From contig NZ_AP014637.1 in NCBI RefSeq assembly GCF_000829415.1, positions 5,039,001-5,103,000 on the forward strand: a DNA stretch of 64,000 nucleotides. The letters run 5' to 3'. Below, one piece after another: positions 27,212-35,808 of this stretch (position 1 is the first letter of the stretch; every line of letters starts with the position of its first letter). The translations under genes and the position numbers were made by a program. The DNA comes from Pseudomonas sp. StFLB209 (GTDB lineage: Bacteria; Pseudomonadota; Gammaproteobacteria; Pseudomonadales; Pseudomonadaceae). The notes beneath the pieces were generated by a model. That model worked only from the letters and a program-made list of their open reading frames with translations, had not been told where the DNA came from and did not search any database.

Positions 27212-29809
27212 ATGGACGCGCAACAACCGGCTTCGCCTGAGCAGCAAGCGCAATTCAACGCCGAGCACGCGCGCATCACCGAGCGCCGCCGCCTGCTGGG
27301 CCTGGCGCCGAAAAACGGCCGCTACTGGGCGCTGGCCCTGTCCGGTGGCGGGATCCGTAGCGCGACATTCAACCTTGGCGTGCTGCAAGCCCTGGCCAGG
27401 GCCAAGGCGCCCGATGCTTCGCCAGGCCAACCAGACGCTGGCAAACGCCTGCTGAGCCGCTTCGATTACTTGTCGACGGTCAGCGGCGGCGGCTATCTGG
27501 GCTCGTTCTTTGGCAGTCTGTTCGTGCCGGGCCGCCTGCGTGGCAACGAGGCGCCTGAAGCCTCTGCCAACCCGCCAGTCACAGCGGCCGAACAGGCTTA
27601 TGAGGTACTGGACTACGAACCTCCAGGGCGTATTCATACCAGCACCGATTATGCCCGTGCGCCGGCAGGTGCAGCGCCGCTGGCCTGGTTGCGGGAAAAC
27701 GGCCGTTACCTGACCCCTACCGGGGCCGGTGACCTGTTCTATTTGCTGGGCATCTCGCTGCGCAATCTGATGGCCGTGCATCTGGTCATCGGCATGCCGT
27801 TGCTGTTTGCCCTGGCCATGGCGACGCTGCTACAGGTCGCCGTGGCCGGGAGTTCGTTGTGCGCTGCCAATAGCGTCTTGAGCGCAGTGCTGTGCAATTC
27901 GCTCTGGTGGTTGCCGGCCGGGTCCGTGCTGCTTGCGGTGATACCGCTGATGCTGGCGTTCTGGATGGTCTACGCCCGCGACAATCAAAACGACCCGGTA
28001 AATCTGTGCAATTGGGCGGTTCTCGCCACGCTGGGTGCCGGTGCGTTGCTGCTGGGCCTGGGGTTGCTCGCGCCAGGCCTTGCGCCGCCGTTGTCGGCGG
28101 TTCTGCTCGGCAGTGGCGGGCTGTCCTGGCTGGGTGTCGTGATGTGTGTTGCAGTCGCACTGCATCTGCGCTGCAAGCGCAACAAAGACCCGGCTTTACC
28201 GGTCTGGGGCAGCGTGGGCACCTATCGGGTGATGGTCACCCGTTACCTGGCTCAAGCCTTGATCCTGACCCTGGCGCTGGGCTTTCTCGCGCTGGTGCCG
28301 TGGCTGGCTCAGGCGCTGTATGACAGCGAGTACCGCGCCTCGTTGGTGGTGTTGCCGGCACTGATTGCCGCCGTTCGCGGGTTGGCCGGGCTGTTGGACG
28401 GCAAAGCCGTGCTGGGCTGGCTGAGCCGTCTGCCACTGGGGCTGATCGCGGGCGTGGCCGGCCTTGCAATTTTTCTACTGGTAGCGCTGATCTGGGGCTT
28501 GCTGGTGGAATTCGTACGAGCCGAAGGCCCAGCGTCCGGGACTCTGCTGCGCCTGACCGGGCTGGCCGCCGTTGCCTTGGTCTTGAGCCTGGTGGCCGGG
28601 CGGTTTGTCGGTTTTCTCAACCAGTCTTCGTTGCAGTCGTTCTATAGCAGCCGCCTGGCGCGGGCCTACCTTGGCGCCTCCAACGGCCTGCGCTTTGCCG
28701 GCGCAAGCGGCAAGATTCGTCGCCAGCGCCTCAGTGTTGCCGAAGCACTGCCCGGTGACGATATCGCTATCGAGGACTATTACAGCGCCACCACCTGTGC
28801 GCCGGTGCACCTGATCAACGTGACCATGAACCTCACTGTCGACCCGGCCGAGCAGTTGGTACAGCGTGACCGCAAAGGCATGCCCCTGTGCCTGGCGCCG
28901 AGCGGGCGCGCAGGTGCCGACAGTGTCAGTTATGTGCTCGACGGCTACCCGCGTGCCCGCTCGCAGCAGAGCCGTTGGGGCAGCGAGATCCAGCAGCCGT
29001 TGGGCCTGGCGCACTGGGTGGCGACCTCGGGGGCGGCGGTCTCCACCGGCCTGGGCCGGGCCACGACACTGGGCACCTCGTTGTGTCTGGGCTTGAGCAA
29101 CCTGCGCCTGGGCACCTGGTGGCCGAGCAACTTCCTTGAACCCGGCGAACAGCCCAGGGATGACCGCGTCTGGCGTGACAAGGGCTGGAGCCGCGTGTTT
29201 GCGACCCAGACCTACCTGTTCTACGAGCTGAGCGCGCATTTTCATGGCGTACGTCGCGATTACCAGTATCTGTCTGACGGCGGCCATTTTGAGAACACTG
29301 CAACCTACGAGCTGATCCGCGAAGGGCGTGATATCGAGCTGATCGTCACCTGCGACTGCGGCGCTGATCCGGACTTCGCGTTCAATGACCTGGCCAACCT
29401 GATCCGCCTGGCCCGCATCGATCAGGCGCTGGAAATCGTCGAGGACCAAGGCGTGCACGGGGTCGCTGCGCTGGCGCCCTACTTCGGCCATGCCGGCAGC
29501 TTCGCCAGCACGGCACCTGAAGACAGCCGCCGCTGCGCGATGCTGTTCAATGTGCTCGACCAAAAGGGCAATACCAGCGCACGCATCCTGCTGCTCAAAC
29601 CCAGAGTCATTACTGGCCTGCCGGTGGATGTGTTCAATTACGCCAACGCGCATCCGACCTTTCCCAACGAAAGCACCGCGGACCAGTTCTTCAACGAAGC
29701 GCAGTTCGAAAGCTATCGGCAACTGGGCCTGCAGATCGGCCAAACCCTGTTCGGTAACGGCCAGCCGAGCGACGTGAGTGATGCGCTGTGGGGTTATTTG
29801 CAGCAATGA
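27212..29809 (+). CDS. Membrane-embedded patatin-like phospholipase
   Basis: This 865-residue protein has a patatin domain split around a hydrophobic middle. The N-terminal part holds the oxyanion motif LSGGGIRSATFNLGVLQAL (about residue 42) and the nucleophile segment YLSTVSGGGYLGS (about 85). About seven to nine TM helices follow between residues 180 and 480. The C-terminal part (500-865) contains YLSDGGHFENTATYEL, which supplies the catalytic Asp in D-G-G. ATG 27212 is preceded by GGGATGG; an upstream GTG at 27125 is less likely. It is probably an inner-membrane lipid acyl hydrolase. It diverges from the hybrid kinase. Confidence 0.85.
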   Translation: MDAQQPASPEQQAQFNAEHARITERRRLLGLAPKNGRYWALALSGGGIRSATFNLGVLQALARAKAPDASPGQPDAGKRLLSRFDYLSTVSGGGYLGSFFGSLFVPGRLRGNEAPEASANPPVTAAEQAYEVLDYEPPGRIHTSTDYARAPAGAAPLAWLRENGRYLTPTGAGDLFYLLGISLRNLMAVHLVIGMPLLFALAMATLLQVAVAGSSLCAANSVLSAVLCNSLWWLPAGSVLLAVIPLMLAFWMVYARDNQNDPVNLCNWAVLATLGAGALLLGLGLLAPGLAPPLSAVLLGSGGLSWLGVVMCVAVALHLRCKRNKDPALPVWGSVGTYRVMVTRYLAQALILTLALGFLALVPWLAQALYDSEYRASLVVLPALIAAVRGLAGLLDGKAVLGWLSRLPLGLIAGVAGLAIFLLVALIWGLLVEFVRAEGPASGTLLRLTGLAAVALVLSLVAGRFVGFLNQSSLQSFYSSRLARAYLGASNGLRFAGASGKIRRQRLSVAEALPGDDIAIEDYYSATTCAPVHLINVTMNLTVDPAEQLVQRDRKGMPLCLAPSGRAGADSVSYVLDGYPRARSQQSRWGSEIQQPLGLAHWVATSGAAVSTGLGRATTLGTSLCLGLSNLRLGTWWPSNFLEPGEQPRDDRVWRDKGWSRVFATQTYLFYELSAHFHGVRRDYQYLSDGGHFENTATYELIREGRDIELIVTCDCGADPDFAFNDLANLIRLARIDQALEIVEDQGVHGVAALAPYFGHAGSFASTAPEDSRRCAMLFNVLDQKGNTSARILLLKPRVITGLPVDVFNYANAHPTFPNESTADQFFNEAQFESYRQLGLQIGQTLFGNGQPSDVSDALWGYLQQ

Positions 29810-29822
29810 TCCACCCGCACAG

Positions 29823-29849
29823 CCCGGTGTCCTGACTCTGGATACCGGG
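29823..29849 (+). terminator. Terminator-like hairpin after the patatin gene
   Basis: CCCGGTGTCC and GGATACCGGG form an imperfect 10-bp stem 14 bp after the patatin stop. Only a short T-containing run follows, so termination strength is doubtful. Confidence 0.4.
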
Positions 29850-29952
29850 TTCTGACGCTTTGGCGCAAGGAAATCGCATTGACGGTCACCCTGGCGCCGC
29901 GAGCTGCGTATAATCGCGCGCCCATTCTTCTGCCCGGTGCCGATAAACGCCC

Positions 29953-30915
29953 ATGAAAAAACTGCTTCTGCTGTTGAGTCTTGTCCTGTCCTGCAATGCG
30001 CCCGCCCTGGCCGCGCCACCTTCGAACTTCTCCGAGGCCAAAGTCGTGGCCAAGGAAAAGATCTACAACGACCAGGCCAATAGCGCCCTTGGCGAACTGT
30101 ATTGCGGTTGCCAGTGGGAGTGGGAAGGCAAGTCCGGTGGCAAACTCAATCCGAAAGCGTGCGGCTACCAGCCACGTAACCAGAACGAACGTGCCGAACG
30201 CACCGAGTGGGAGCATATCGTCCCCGCCTGGACCTTCGGCCATCAGCGCCAGTGCTGGCAGAAAGGCGGCCGCGAGTTTTGTGAAAAGGACGACCCGGTG
30301 TTCCGTGTCATGGAAGCCAACCTGTTCAACCTCTACCCCGCAGTGGGTGAAGTGAACGGCGACCGCGGCAACTTCAGCTACGGTATGGTCACCTCGAAAA
30401 AACCGCAGTACGGCCAGTGCCAGACCAAAGTGGACTTCGCCCAGAAAGTCGCCGAACCCCGTGATGAGGTCAAGGGGCTGGTAGCCCGGACCACTTTCTA
30501 TATGTTCGATCGCTACAACCTGAACATGTCGCGCCAGCAGCAGCAACTGCTGATGGCCTGGAACAAAGAGCACCCGGTCAAGCCTTGGGAAAAGCTGCGT
30601 GATCAACGCATCGCAGCGATCATGGGCCACAGCAATCCATTCGTGACCGGCGAGCGTGTCTGGACAGACGGCTACAAACCGGTGGGTGATGGCGTGGTCA
30701 GTGCTATTGCTGCAAAGCCTGCCACTGTCAGTGAGCCGGCTGCGGCAACAGCCAGCACTTCAGGCGCGATCATCGCCAGCAAGAACGGCAATAGCTATCA
30801 CTTGCCCGAAGGCTGCCCAAGCTATAGCGCGATCAAGGAAAAAAATCGGGTCTATTTCGAAACCGAAGCGCAAGCCTTGGCCGCGGGTTACAAGAAAGCC
30901 GGCAACTGCAAGTAA
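29953..30915 (+). CDS. endA: Secreted endonuclease I (EndA/Vvn type) with C-terminal SH-type small domain
   Basis: This 320-residue protein has a Sec signal peptide (MKKLLLLLSLVLSCNAPALA, cut near residue 21). The nuclease domain (about 22-230) has the beta-beta-alpha-metal motif ERTEWEHIVPAWTFG with the catalytic His, and EANLFNLYPAVGEVNGDRGN. Cysteines could form disulfides as in Vvn. After an Ala/Thr-rich linker (about 240-275), a 45-residue tail with HLPEGCPSYSAIKEKN and GNCK resembles the small Ada-like or 'sunset' domains. It should degrade extracellular or periplasmic DNA and RNA. A TATAAT at 29909 may be its -10 element. Confidence 0.88.
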   Translation: MKKLLLLLSLVLSCNAPALAAPPSNFSEAKVVAKEKIYNDQANSALGELYCGCQWEWEGKSGGKLNPKACGYQPRNQNERAERTEWEHIVPAWTFGHQRQCWQKGGREFCEKDDPVFRVMEANLFNLYPAVGEVNGDRGNFSYGMVTSKKPQYGQCQTKVDFAQKVAEPRDEVKGLVARTTFYMFDRYNLNMSRQQQQLLMAWNKEHPVKPWEKLRDQRIAAIMGHSNPFVTGERVWTDGYKPVGDGVVSAIAAKPATVSEPAAATASTSGAIIASKNGNSYHLPEGCPSYSAIKEKNRVYFETEAQALAAGYKKAGNCK

Positions 30916-30926
30916 CGCTGGGAACT

Positions 30927-31880
30927 CTAGCGCTGCTGAAGCTGGCTGGCGTGTTTAAGCTCGATCTGCGACACGCCCTTGTAACGCTCAAGCATGCCAA
31001 TCGCGCAAACCACCTTGCCTTCGAGTGTCGAGGACAACTGTGAACCGAATGCTTCGCGGTCCGGACCCCAGACAATCAGCACCAACCGCGAGCTGTTCGG
31101 GTAGGCGGCCCCTACTTCAATCCAGGTTGGCTGGCCTTTCACGTTGTCCTTTTGAGTAACGCGGATGACCGGCCCGGTGATGGCAGCGACCTGACCGATA
31201 TTGTCGGAAGCCGCTCGCCAGTCTAACGGGCTATCACAGGTAGCCCCTGAGGGCGCGCCCAGCGCAGGAGCTGCCTGACTGACCGCTACGGCACGAGCTT
31301 CGGAGCCGCTGTCCTTGAAAAAAAACGCCAACATGAACACACCCACCAGGACCGTGAGCGACGTGATTGAGTACTTCATGATCGAGGTTTCCCTTGCAAG
31401 CGTGTCTATTTCACTTTTCTGAGCCGCCGCCAGGGTTTCAAGCCTGCGGTGTTCCTCAGCGTTCAATGTTTCGTCCCTGGCCTTTGCCCGCTGGCGCTTG
31501 AGCAAGAGACCAATGTGCTCGGCACAGCGGCCTGGCTGGTCACGGACATCCCGATTGGCGAATCGCAAGACGAACCAGCCCTGCGACGTCAGGGATGACT
31601 GGCGTCGCTGCCAGTCCACAAACTCAGCATGCGACATCCCCGAACCGGTGCCGCGCTTGTCATACCCGTCCACTTCAATCGCGATGCGAACATCGCCATC
31701 TTCCTCGATCACGAAATCGCAAAATCGCGGCTTGCCGTTGCTGTCTTTGAACGGGAACTGAACGTTGATGGTCGAGAAATCAATGCCGGGAACCAAGGGA
31801 AGAACGCTGTGCGCGAACAATTGTTCAAATTGCCCGCCGAATGCCGCTTCGTGTTTTTTCAACCAATCCTGGTGGGTCAT
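30927..31880 (-). CDS. DUF559-type PD-(D/E)XK protein with TM segment and C-terminal OB-like domain
   Basis: This 317-residue protein has an N-terminal endonuclease-like domain (about residues 1-125). FCDFVIEEDGDVRIAIEVDG gives the D...ExD core, and LTSQGWFVLRF follows as in DUF559/Vsr-like folds. A coiled region runs about 135-165, one TM helix about 172-190 (ITSLTVLVGVFMLAFFF), and a beta-rich C-terminus with VAAITGPVIRVTQKDN that resembles an OB fold. ATG 31880 is chosen; the 34 residues before it look non-coding. Membrane anchoring of a nuclease fold is unusual. It converges on endA with 11 bp between stops. Confidence 0.65.
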   Translation of the reverse strand: MTHQDWLKKHEAAFGGQFEQLFAHSVLPLVPGIDFSTINVQFPFKDSNGKPRFCDFVIEEDGDVRIAIEVDGYDKRGTGSGMSHAEFVDWQRRQSSLTSQGWFVLRFANRDVRDQPGRCAEHIGLLLKRQRAKARDETLNAEEHRRLETLAAAQKSEIDTLARETSIMKYSITSLTVLVGVFMLAFFFKDSGSEARAVAVSQAAPALGAPSGATCDSPLDWRAASDNIGQVAAITGPVIRVTQKDNVKGQPTWIEVGAAYPNSSRLVLIVWGPDREAFGSQLSSTLEGKVVCAIGMLERYKGVSQIELKHASQLQQR

Positions 31881-32058
31881 AGCGCCTGCCTGGCTATGCA
31901 AAATCAGCGAGATAGGTTTGACGCAAAAGGCGATGTAGCAACCTTTGCAGCAATAACTCGGCCGTTTCGTGCGTAATATCAAAATGAATCGCCAATTCTG
32001 GCCAAGTCTGTAGGAAAAGTCGACTTACGCTGTATGTATCAGAGCTATTGAGTTCTGG

Positions 32059-32205
32059 TTATCGGGGTTTTGCATGCCGCCGACAGCGCTCGGAGCAATA
32101 CTTCACATCATCCCAGCAACGCTCCCAGCGCTTGCGCCAACTGAACGGTCTGCCGCACACGACACAGATTTTGTGCGGCAGGTCAGCTTTGCTGACCCCT
32201 TTCAT
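32059..32205 (-). CDS. DUF2256 small zinc-binding protein of the photolyase operon
   Basis: This 48-residue product contains [20 protein letters not shown] and YCSERCRRH: four cysteines in two CxxC-like pairs plus basic residues, the DUF2256 pattern. Its ATG overlaps the photolyase stop (ATGA, 32202-32205), which indicates translational coupling. This small gene regularly accompanies Fe-S cryptochrome/photolyase genes; its role, perhaps zinc-ribbon nucleic-acid binding, is unknown. Confidence 0.9.
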   Translation of the reverse strand: MKGVSKADLPHKICVVCGRPFSWRKRWERCWDDVKYCSERCRRHAKPR

Positions 32206-33758
32206 AACGCCTCCCCGGCATCCAGCCTGGCCAGCAGATTTTCGCCGCGCTGCCAGAGCCGCTGCTTGCGTGTCTCGTCCATGTCATCGAGATTGCGGTA
32301 GATGACCGCCATGCGAGGATTGCTGGCGAACTGCGCCTGATGACGCATCAGAAAATGCCAGTACAGCGCATTGAACGGACAGCCATCCTCTTCAACGCTG
32401 CGCTCTACCGAGTACTGGCAAGCCCCGCAGTAGTCAGACATGCGCTGAATATAGCGGCCACTGGCGCAGTACGGTTTGGAGCCCAGGTAGCCGCCGTCGG
32501 CGTGCATCACCATGCCCAGCGTGTTGGGCAGTTCCACCCAGTCGAAGGCGTCCATGTACACCGCCAGATACCACTGGCAGATGGCTGACGGGGCAATGCC
32601 GGCCAGTAACGCGAAGTTGCCGGTAATCATCAGCCGCTGGATGTGATGCGCGTAACCCAGCTCCAGGGTCTGGCCGATGGTCTGGGCCATGCAGCGCATG
32701 CCGGTGGCGGCGGTCCAGTAGAAGTCTGGCAAAGCGCGCTGATTGCCCAGCGCATTGAGCCCGGCGTATTCGGGCATGCGCAGCCAGTAGATGCCGCGCA
32801 CGTATTCACGCCAGCCGATCAACTGGCGAATGAAGCCCTCGGCGGCGTTGAGCGGTACCCGGCCCTGGCGGTAGGCCTGTTCGACGTCATCGCACAACTG
32901 GCGCACATCGAGCAGGCCGATGTTCAGCGCCGCGCTGATCCGCGCATGAAACAGAAACGGCTCGCCTTCGGCCATGGCGTCCTGGTAGTCGCCGAAAGCG
33001 GCCAGGGCAAAATCCATGAAGTGCTGCCACAGTTCCTGCGCCTGGCCGTGAGTGACGGGATAATCGAACCCCTCGACGCTGCCGTAGTGGTCAGTGAAAT
33101 GCTCGCGCACCAGGCCAATGACCTCAGCGGTCATGCGGTCGTGGGCAAACCGCGCGGCAAAGGGGCCGCGTAGCCCTCGGGGGAGCGACTTGCGATTGTC
33201 GCTGTCGAAATTCCACGCCCCGCCTGTCGGGCTGCCGTCGGGTTCCAGCAACCAGCCGCCACGCTGACGCATCAGCCGGTAGAACGACTCCATGCGCAAC
33301 TGGCTGCGGCCTGCCGCCCAACCGGCGAAGTAGTGCCGCGAGCAGAGAAAACGCCGGTCCTTGTGCCAGACCAGCGGCAGGCCGCTGTCGTGCAGCGCCT
33401 GTTCCAGCCGCCATTCACCGCACTCGGTGACATGCACCTGGCTGGCATTGAGGTGCGCCTGCCAGCGCAGCAGTTCGCCGGCAATGCTGCCGCTGTTGTC
33501 GGCATCGTCCAGCTTCACGTACACCAGTTGCCAGCCGCGCTGACGCAGCGCTTCGGCAAAATGGCGCATGGCGCTGAAAATCAGCACGATCTTTTGCGGG
33601 TGATGCGGCACGTAACGGGTCTCGTCACGCACTTCAGCCATCAGCAGCACGTCACGGCGCCGGTCCAGGGTCTGCAACAGATCAAGCTCGAAGGACAACT
33701 GATCGCCCAGAATCAGACCCAGCTTCGGGTGCGCCGTGGTATGAGGCGCCTCTACCAC
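32202..33758 (-). CDS. Fe-S cluster cryptochrome/photolyase (FeS-BCP, PhrB/CryB-like)
   Basis: This 518-residue flavoprotein belongs to the bacterial (6-4) photolyase/cryptochrome branch. The antenna domain begins [16 protein letters not shown]. The FAD/catalytic domain includes [20 protein letters not shown] and [20 protein letters not shown]. Cysteines in PYCASG, YCGACQ and [14 protein letters not shown] are the four ligands of the [4Fe-4S] cluster. I choose GTG 33758 (after TGGAGCG), which overlaps the preceding gene's stop by 7 nt; a longer reading to 33818 would overlap it more. It repairs UV lesions or senses light. Confidence 0.9.
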   Translation of the reverse strand: MVEAPHTTAHPKLGLILGDQLSFELDLLQTLDRRRDVLLMAEVRDETRYVPHHPQKIVLIFSAMRHFAEALRQRGWQLVYVKLDDADNSGSIAGELLRWQAHLNASQVHVTECGEWRLEQALHDSGLPLVWHKDRRFLCSRHYFAGWAAGRSQLRMESFYRLMRQRGGWLLEPDGSPTGGAWNFDSDNRKSLPRGLRGPFAARFAHDRMTAEVIGLVREHFTDHYGSVEGFDYPVTHGQAQELWQHFMDFALAAFGDYQDAMAEGEPFLFHARISAALNIGLLDVRQLCDDVEQAYRQGRVPLNAAEGFIRQLIGWREYVRGIYWLRMPEYAGLNALGNQRALPDFYWTAATGMRCMAQTIGQTLELGYAHHIQRLMITGNFALLAGIAPSAICQWYLAVYMDAFDWVELPNTLGMVMHADGGYLGSKPYCASGRYIQRMSDYCGACQYSVERSVEEDGCPFNALYWHFLMRHQAQFASNPRMAVIYRNLDDMDETRKQRLWQRGENLLARLDAGEAL

Positions 33759-34063
33759 TGGCGCTCCAGGTTCAATGGCAGGCGCAAGGGCTCGACCGGA
33801 CCGTCGCGGCGTCCACACATTTCGTCATGCACCACATGCTGGATCAGCACACAGGGCAGCGGCGGTAACTGGTGGTCATGCAACAAATCACGCAAATGCG
33901 TGGTGGAACGCAAATGCATGACCCGGCCCCGGCCGTCGAGCAAGTCGTGACTGCCCAACTGCGATTTGACCCGCAACATGTAAATGCCACCCTCCAGCGA
34001 GTACAGCTCCAGTTCATCGACCTCGCCAGCCTTGGCCAGGCTGACCAACGTGTTCAGGTTCAT
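33752..34063 (-). CDS. DUF6482-like small protein, first gene of the photolyase operon
   Basis: This 103-residue cytoplasmic protein starts MNLNTLVSLAKAGEVDELEL and has a predicted beta sheet (LEGGIYMLRVK, VMHLRSTTHLRDLL) consistent with DUF6482. ATG 34063 follows GGAGC by 8 nt. It overlaps the photolyase GTG start by 7 nt. I know of no assigned function; the coupling implies a role with the photolyase or the stress response. Confidence 0.8.
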   Translation of the reverse strand: MNLNTLVSLAKAGEVDELELYSLEGGIYMLRVKSQLGSHDLLDGRGRVMHLRSTTHLRDLLHDHQLPPLPCVLIQHVVHDEMCGRRDGPVEPLRLPLNLERQW

Positions 34064-34167
34064 GGAGAAAGCTCCGCAAAGTTGTACGGCCAATAGAGCT
34101 TGTACAGGAATTTTAATTCCATACTCAAGTTCGCGCTAACTTTTGGCCGATTAGCGACTCCGATACT

Positions 34168-34367
34168 TAACAGGCCGTTGAAAAACGTTGGCGAGGCAGC
34201 CAGTGCAAGGCAAAAACAGGCGAAAAACGGTCGGAGTCGCGCTCGACTTTACAAGTTGTAAATGAGCATTTTGACCGGGCTGGCGTTCCAGCCTGTTTTT
34301 AACGCAGCAATGGCGCGCGTAGCGCCGAAGGCGCCCAGCCAGCAGATAGTTTTGCAACAGCCTGTTA
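34168..34367. mobile_element. MITE-like non-autonomous element, 200 bp
   Basis: The element begins TAACAGGCCGTTGAAAAAC (34168-34186) and ends GTTTTGCAACAGCCTGTTA (34349-34367). Its terminal inverted repeats match at 17 of 19 positions. It has no ORF, internal palindromes (GGCGCGCGTAGCGCCGAAGG) and TA at both boundaries. I recall similar sequences repeated in other Pseudomonas genomes. It separates the DUF6482 start from blc and may carry promoter or terminator activity. Confidence 0.7.
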
Positions 34368-34397
34368 GACCCGCTCTGATCAATCAAGGAGACTCCC

Positions 34398-34949
34398 ATG
34401 ACCCTGCGCACCACCCTGCTCTGCTCCTGCCTGTTGCTGACCCTGACCGGTTGCGCGGGGTCCGGCGATGAACAGCACAATGCGCCTGCGACCATGCAGG
34501 TTGATCTGCAGCGCTACCAGGGCACCTGGTATGAACTGGCGCGCCTGCCGATGTTCTTCCAGCGCAACTGCGTACAGTCCCAAGCCCAGTATGGCTTGCG
34601 GGCCGATGGCAAGATCGATGTCACCAATAGCTGCACCGACGCCGATGGCCAGTCGCAACAGGTCCAAGGCGTTGCCGAGCCGCAGGTTGCCGGCAAGACC
34701 GACAAACTCTGGGTGACTTTCGATAACTGGTTCAGCCGGCTGTTCCCCAGCGTAAGCCGCGGCCAGTATTGGGTGCTGTACCACGACAAGGACTATCGCG
34801 TGGCGCTGGTGGGCCATCCCGACCGCGACTACCTGTGGCTGTTGTCACGTACCCCGGCAGTGACTGACGAGACCCGCAATCATTTGCTGGAGATCGCCCG
34901 CCAACAGGGCTATGACACCCGCGAACTGGTCTGGCGCCAGGAACCTTGA
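34398..34949 (+). CDS. blc: Outer-membrane lipocalin (Blc-like lipoprotein)
   Basis: This 183-residue lipoprotein has a lipobox LTLTGC with Cys at about residue 19, followed by AGS, favouring the outer membrane. The lipocalin core starts with GTWYELARLPMFFQRNC (GxW motif, about residue 38) and includes YWVLYHDKDYRVALVGHPDR and YLWLLSRTP. Bacterial Blc proteins bind lysophospholipids and support envelope maintenance under stress. The start is preceded by AAGGAG. Confidence 0.93.
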   Translation: MTLRTTLLCSCLLLTLTGCAGSGDEQHNAPATMQVDLQRYQGTWYELARLPMFFQRNCVQSQAQYGLRADGKIDVTNSCTDADGQSQQVQGVAEPQVAGKTDKLWVTFDNWFSRLFPSVSRGQYWVLYHDKDYRVALVGHPDRDYLWLLSRTPAVTDETRNHLLEIARQQGYDTRELVWRQEP

Positions 34950-34967
34950 AGCATCCAGACAGTTGTG

Positions 34968-35750
34968 ATGAATAATCCGGACAAGGCCATTGATATGCTT
35001 CCACATAGCCGACAAGGTCAGGGCTCTCCTGCTCTGGTTCTCATGCATTTTCTCGGTGGCTCACACCGTACCTGGTCAGCGGCTTTACCGTTTCTCGACC
35101 GTCACCATCATTGTGTTGCCCTCGATACCCCAGGCTTTGGTGATGCCGCCGAGGTCAGCGGCTACAGCGTGAGCGAGATGGCCGATCATCTGGATGCCAC
35201 GATACGCAGCCTGGGGTTGCAACGCTGCATTCTGGTCGGCCATTCGATGACCGGCAAAGTGGCGGTGGTGCTGGCTTCACGGCGGCCGGCGTATCTCGCC
35301 GGGCTGATTCTGGTCGCGCCCTCACCGCCCGGCCCGCAGCCAATGAGCGAGCAGGACCGCGATCGCCAGCGTGGCTATCAGTGCACACGCCAGCAGGCAG
35401 AAGCCTTCATCGATGAGTCCAGCGCGCACCGGTTACCCGATGCCTTGCGCGAGGTGGCAATTGCCGACGCCCGGCAGGTCAACCTGGACGCCTGGCGCGC
35501 CTGGGTCGACCATGGCAGCCGCGAAGACTGGAGCGACCTGATCGGCAACCTGGCCTACCCGGTGCTGCTGGTATGCGGTGCTGATGACCAGCAGGTGCCG
35601 GGGCCGCAGGAACAGGCACGGACCACCCTCGCGCATTTTCCTGACAGCCGTATTAAGGTGATGCCCGGCGCCGGGCATCTGATGCCTTTGCAGACACCCC
35701 AGGCACTGGCGGAACTGATGCTGGGGTTTGCTGCGTCATTGCGGGTTTGA
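34968..35750 (+). CDS. Alpha/beta hydrolase
   Basis: This hydrolase of about 260 residues has LVLMHFLGGSHRTW (oxyanion region), nucleophile LVGHSMTGKVA (Ser at about 93; the usual final Gly of GxSxG is Thr), acid CGADDQQVPG (about 210) and GAGHLMPLQ (His, about 235). The start is uncertain: ATG 34968 lacks a Shine-Dalgarno and ATG 34995 has only AAGG. It follows blc by 18 bp and may be co-transcribed. The substrate is unknown. Confidence 0.82.
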   Translation: MNNPDKAIDMLPHSRQGQGSPALVLMHFLGGSHRTWSAALPFLDRHHHCVALDTPGFGDAAEVSGYSVSEMADHLDATIRSLGLQRCILVGHSMTGKVAVVLASRRPAYLAGLILVAPSPPGPQPMSEQDRDRQRGYQCTRQQAEAFIDESSAHRLPDALREVAIADARQVNLDAWRAWVDHGSREDWSDLIGNLAYPVLLVCGADDQQVPGPQEQARTTLAHFPDSRIKVMPGAGHLMPLQTPQALAELMLGFAASLRV

Positions 35751-35808
35751 TTGATCCGGCGCTCAAGATTGCCTCTACAAAGGGCATTATGAGTCGACAG
35801 CTCATGCA

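Noticed and set aside
25567..27240. Long plus-strand open frame opposite the hybrid kinase
   Set aside because: The kinase on the other strand has full PAS/HisKA/HATPase/REC motifs; the antisense frame is low-complexity shadow coding.
29879..29914. TTGACG and TATAAT as a sigma-70 promoter for endA
   Set aside because: The spacer is 24 bp, too long for a normal promoter; only the TATAAT alone is kept as a possible -10.
28475..30019. Minus-strand open frame across the patatin 3' half
   Set aside because: No recognisable motif and it crosses the patatin-endA boundary; the plus-strand genes explain the region.
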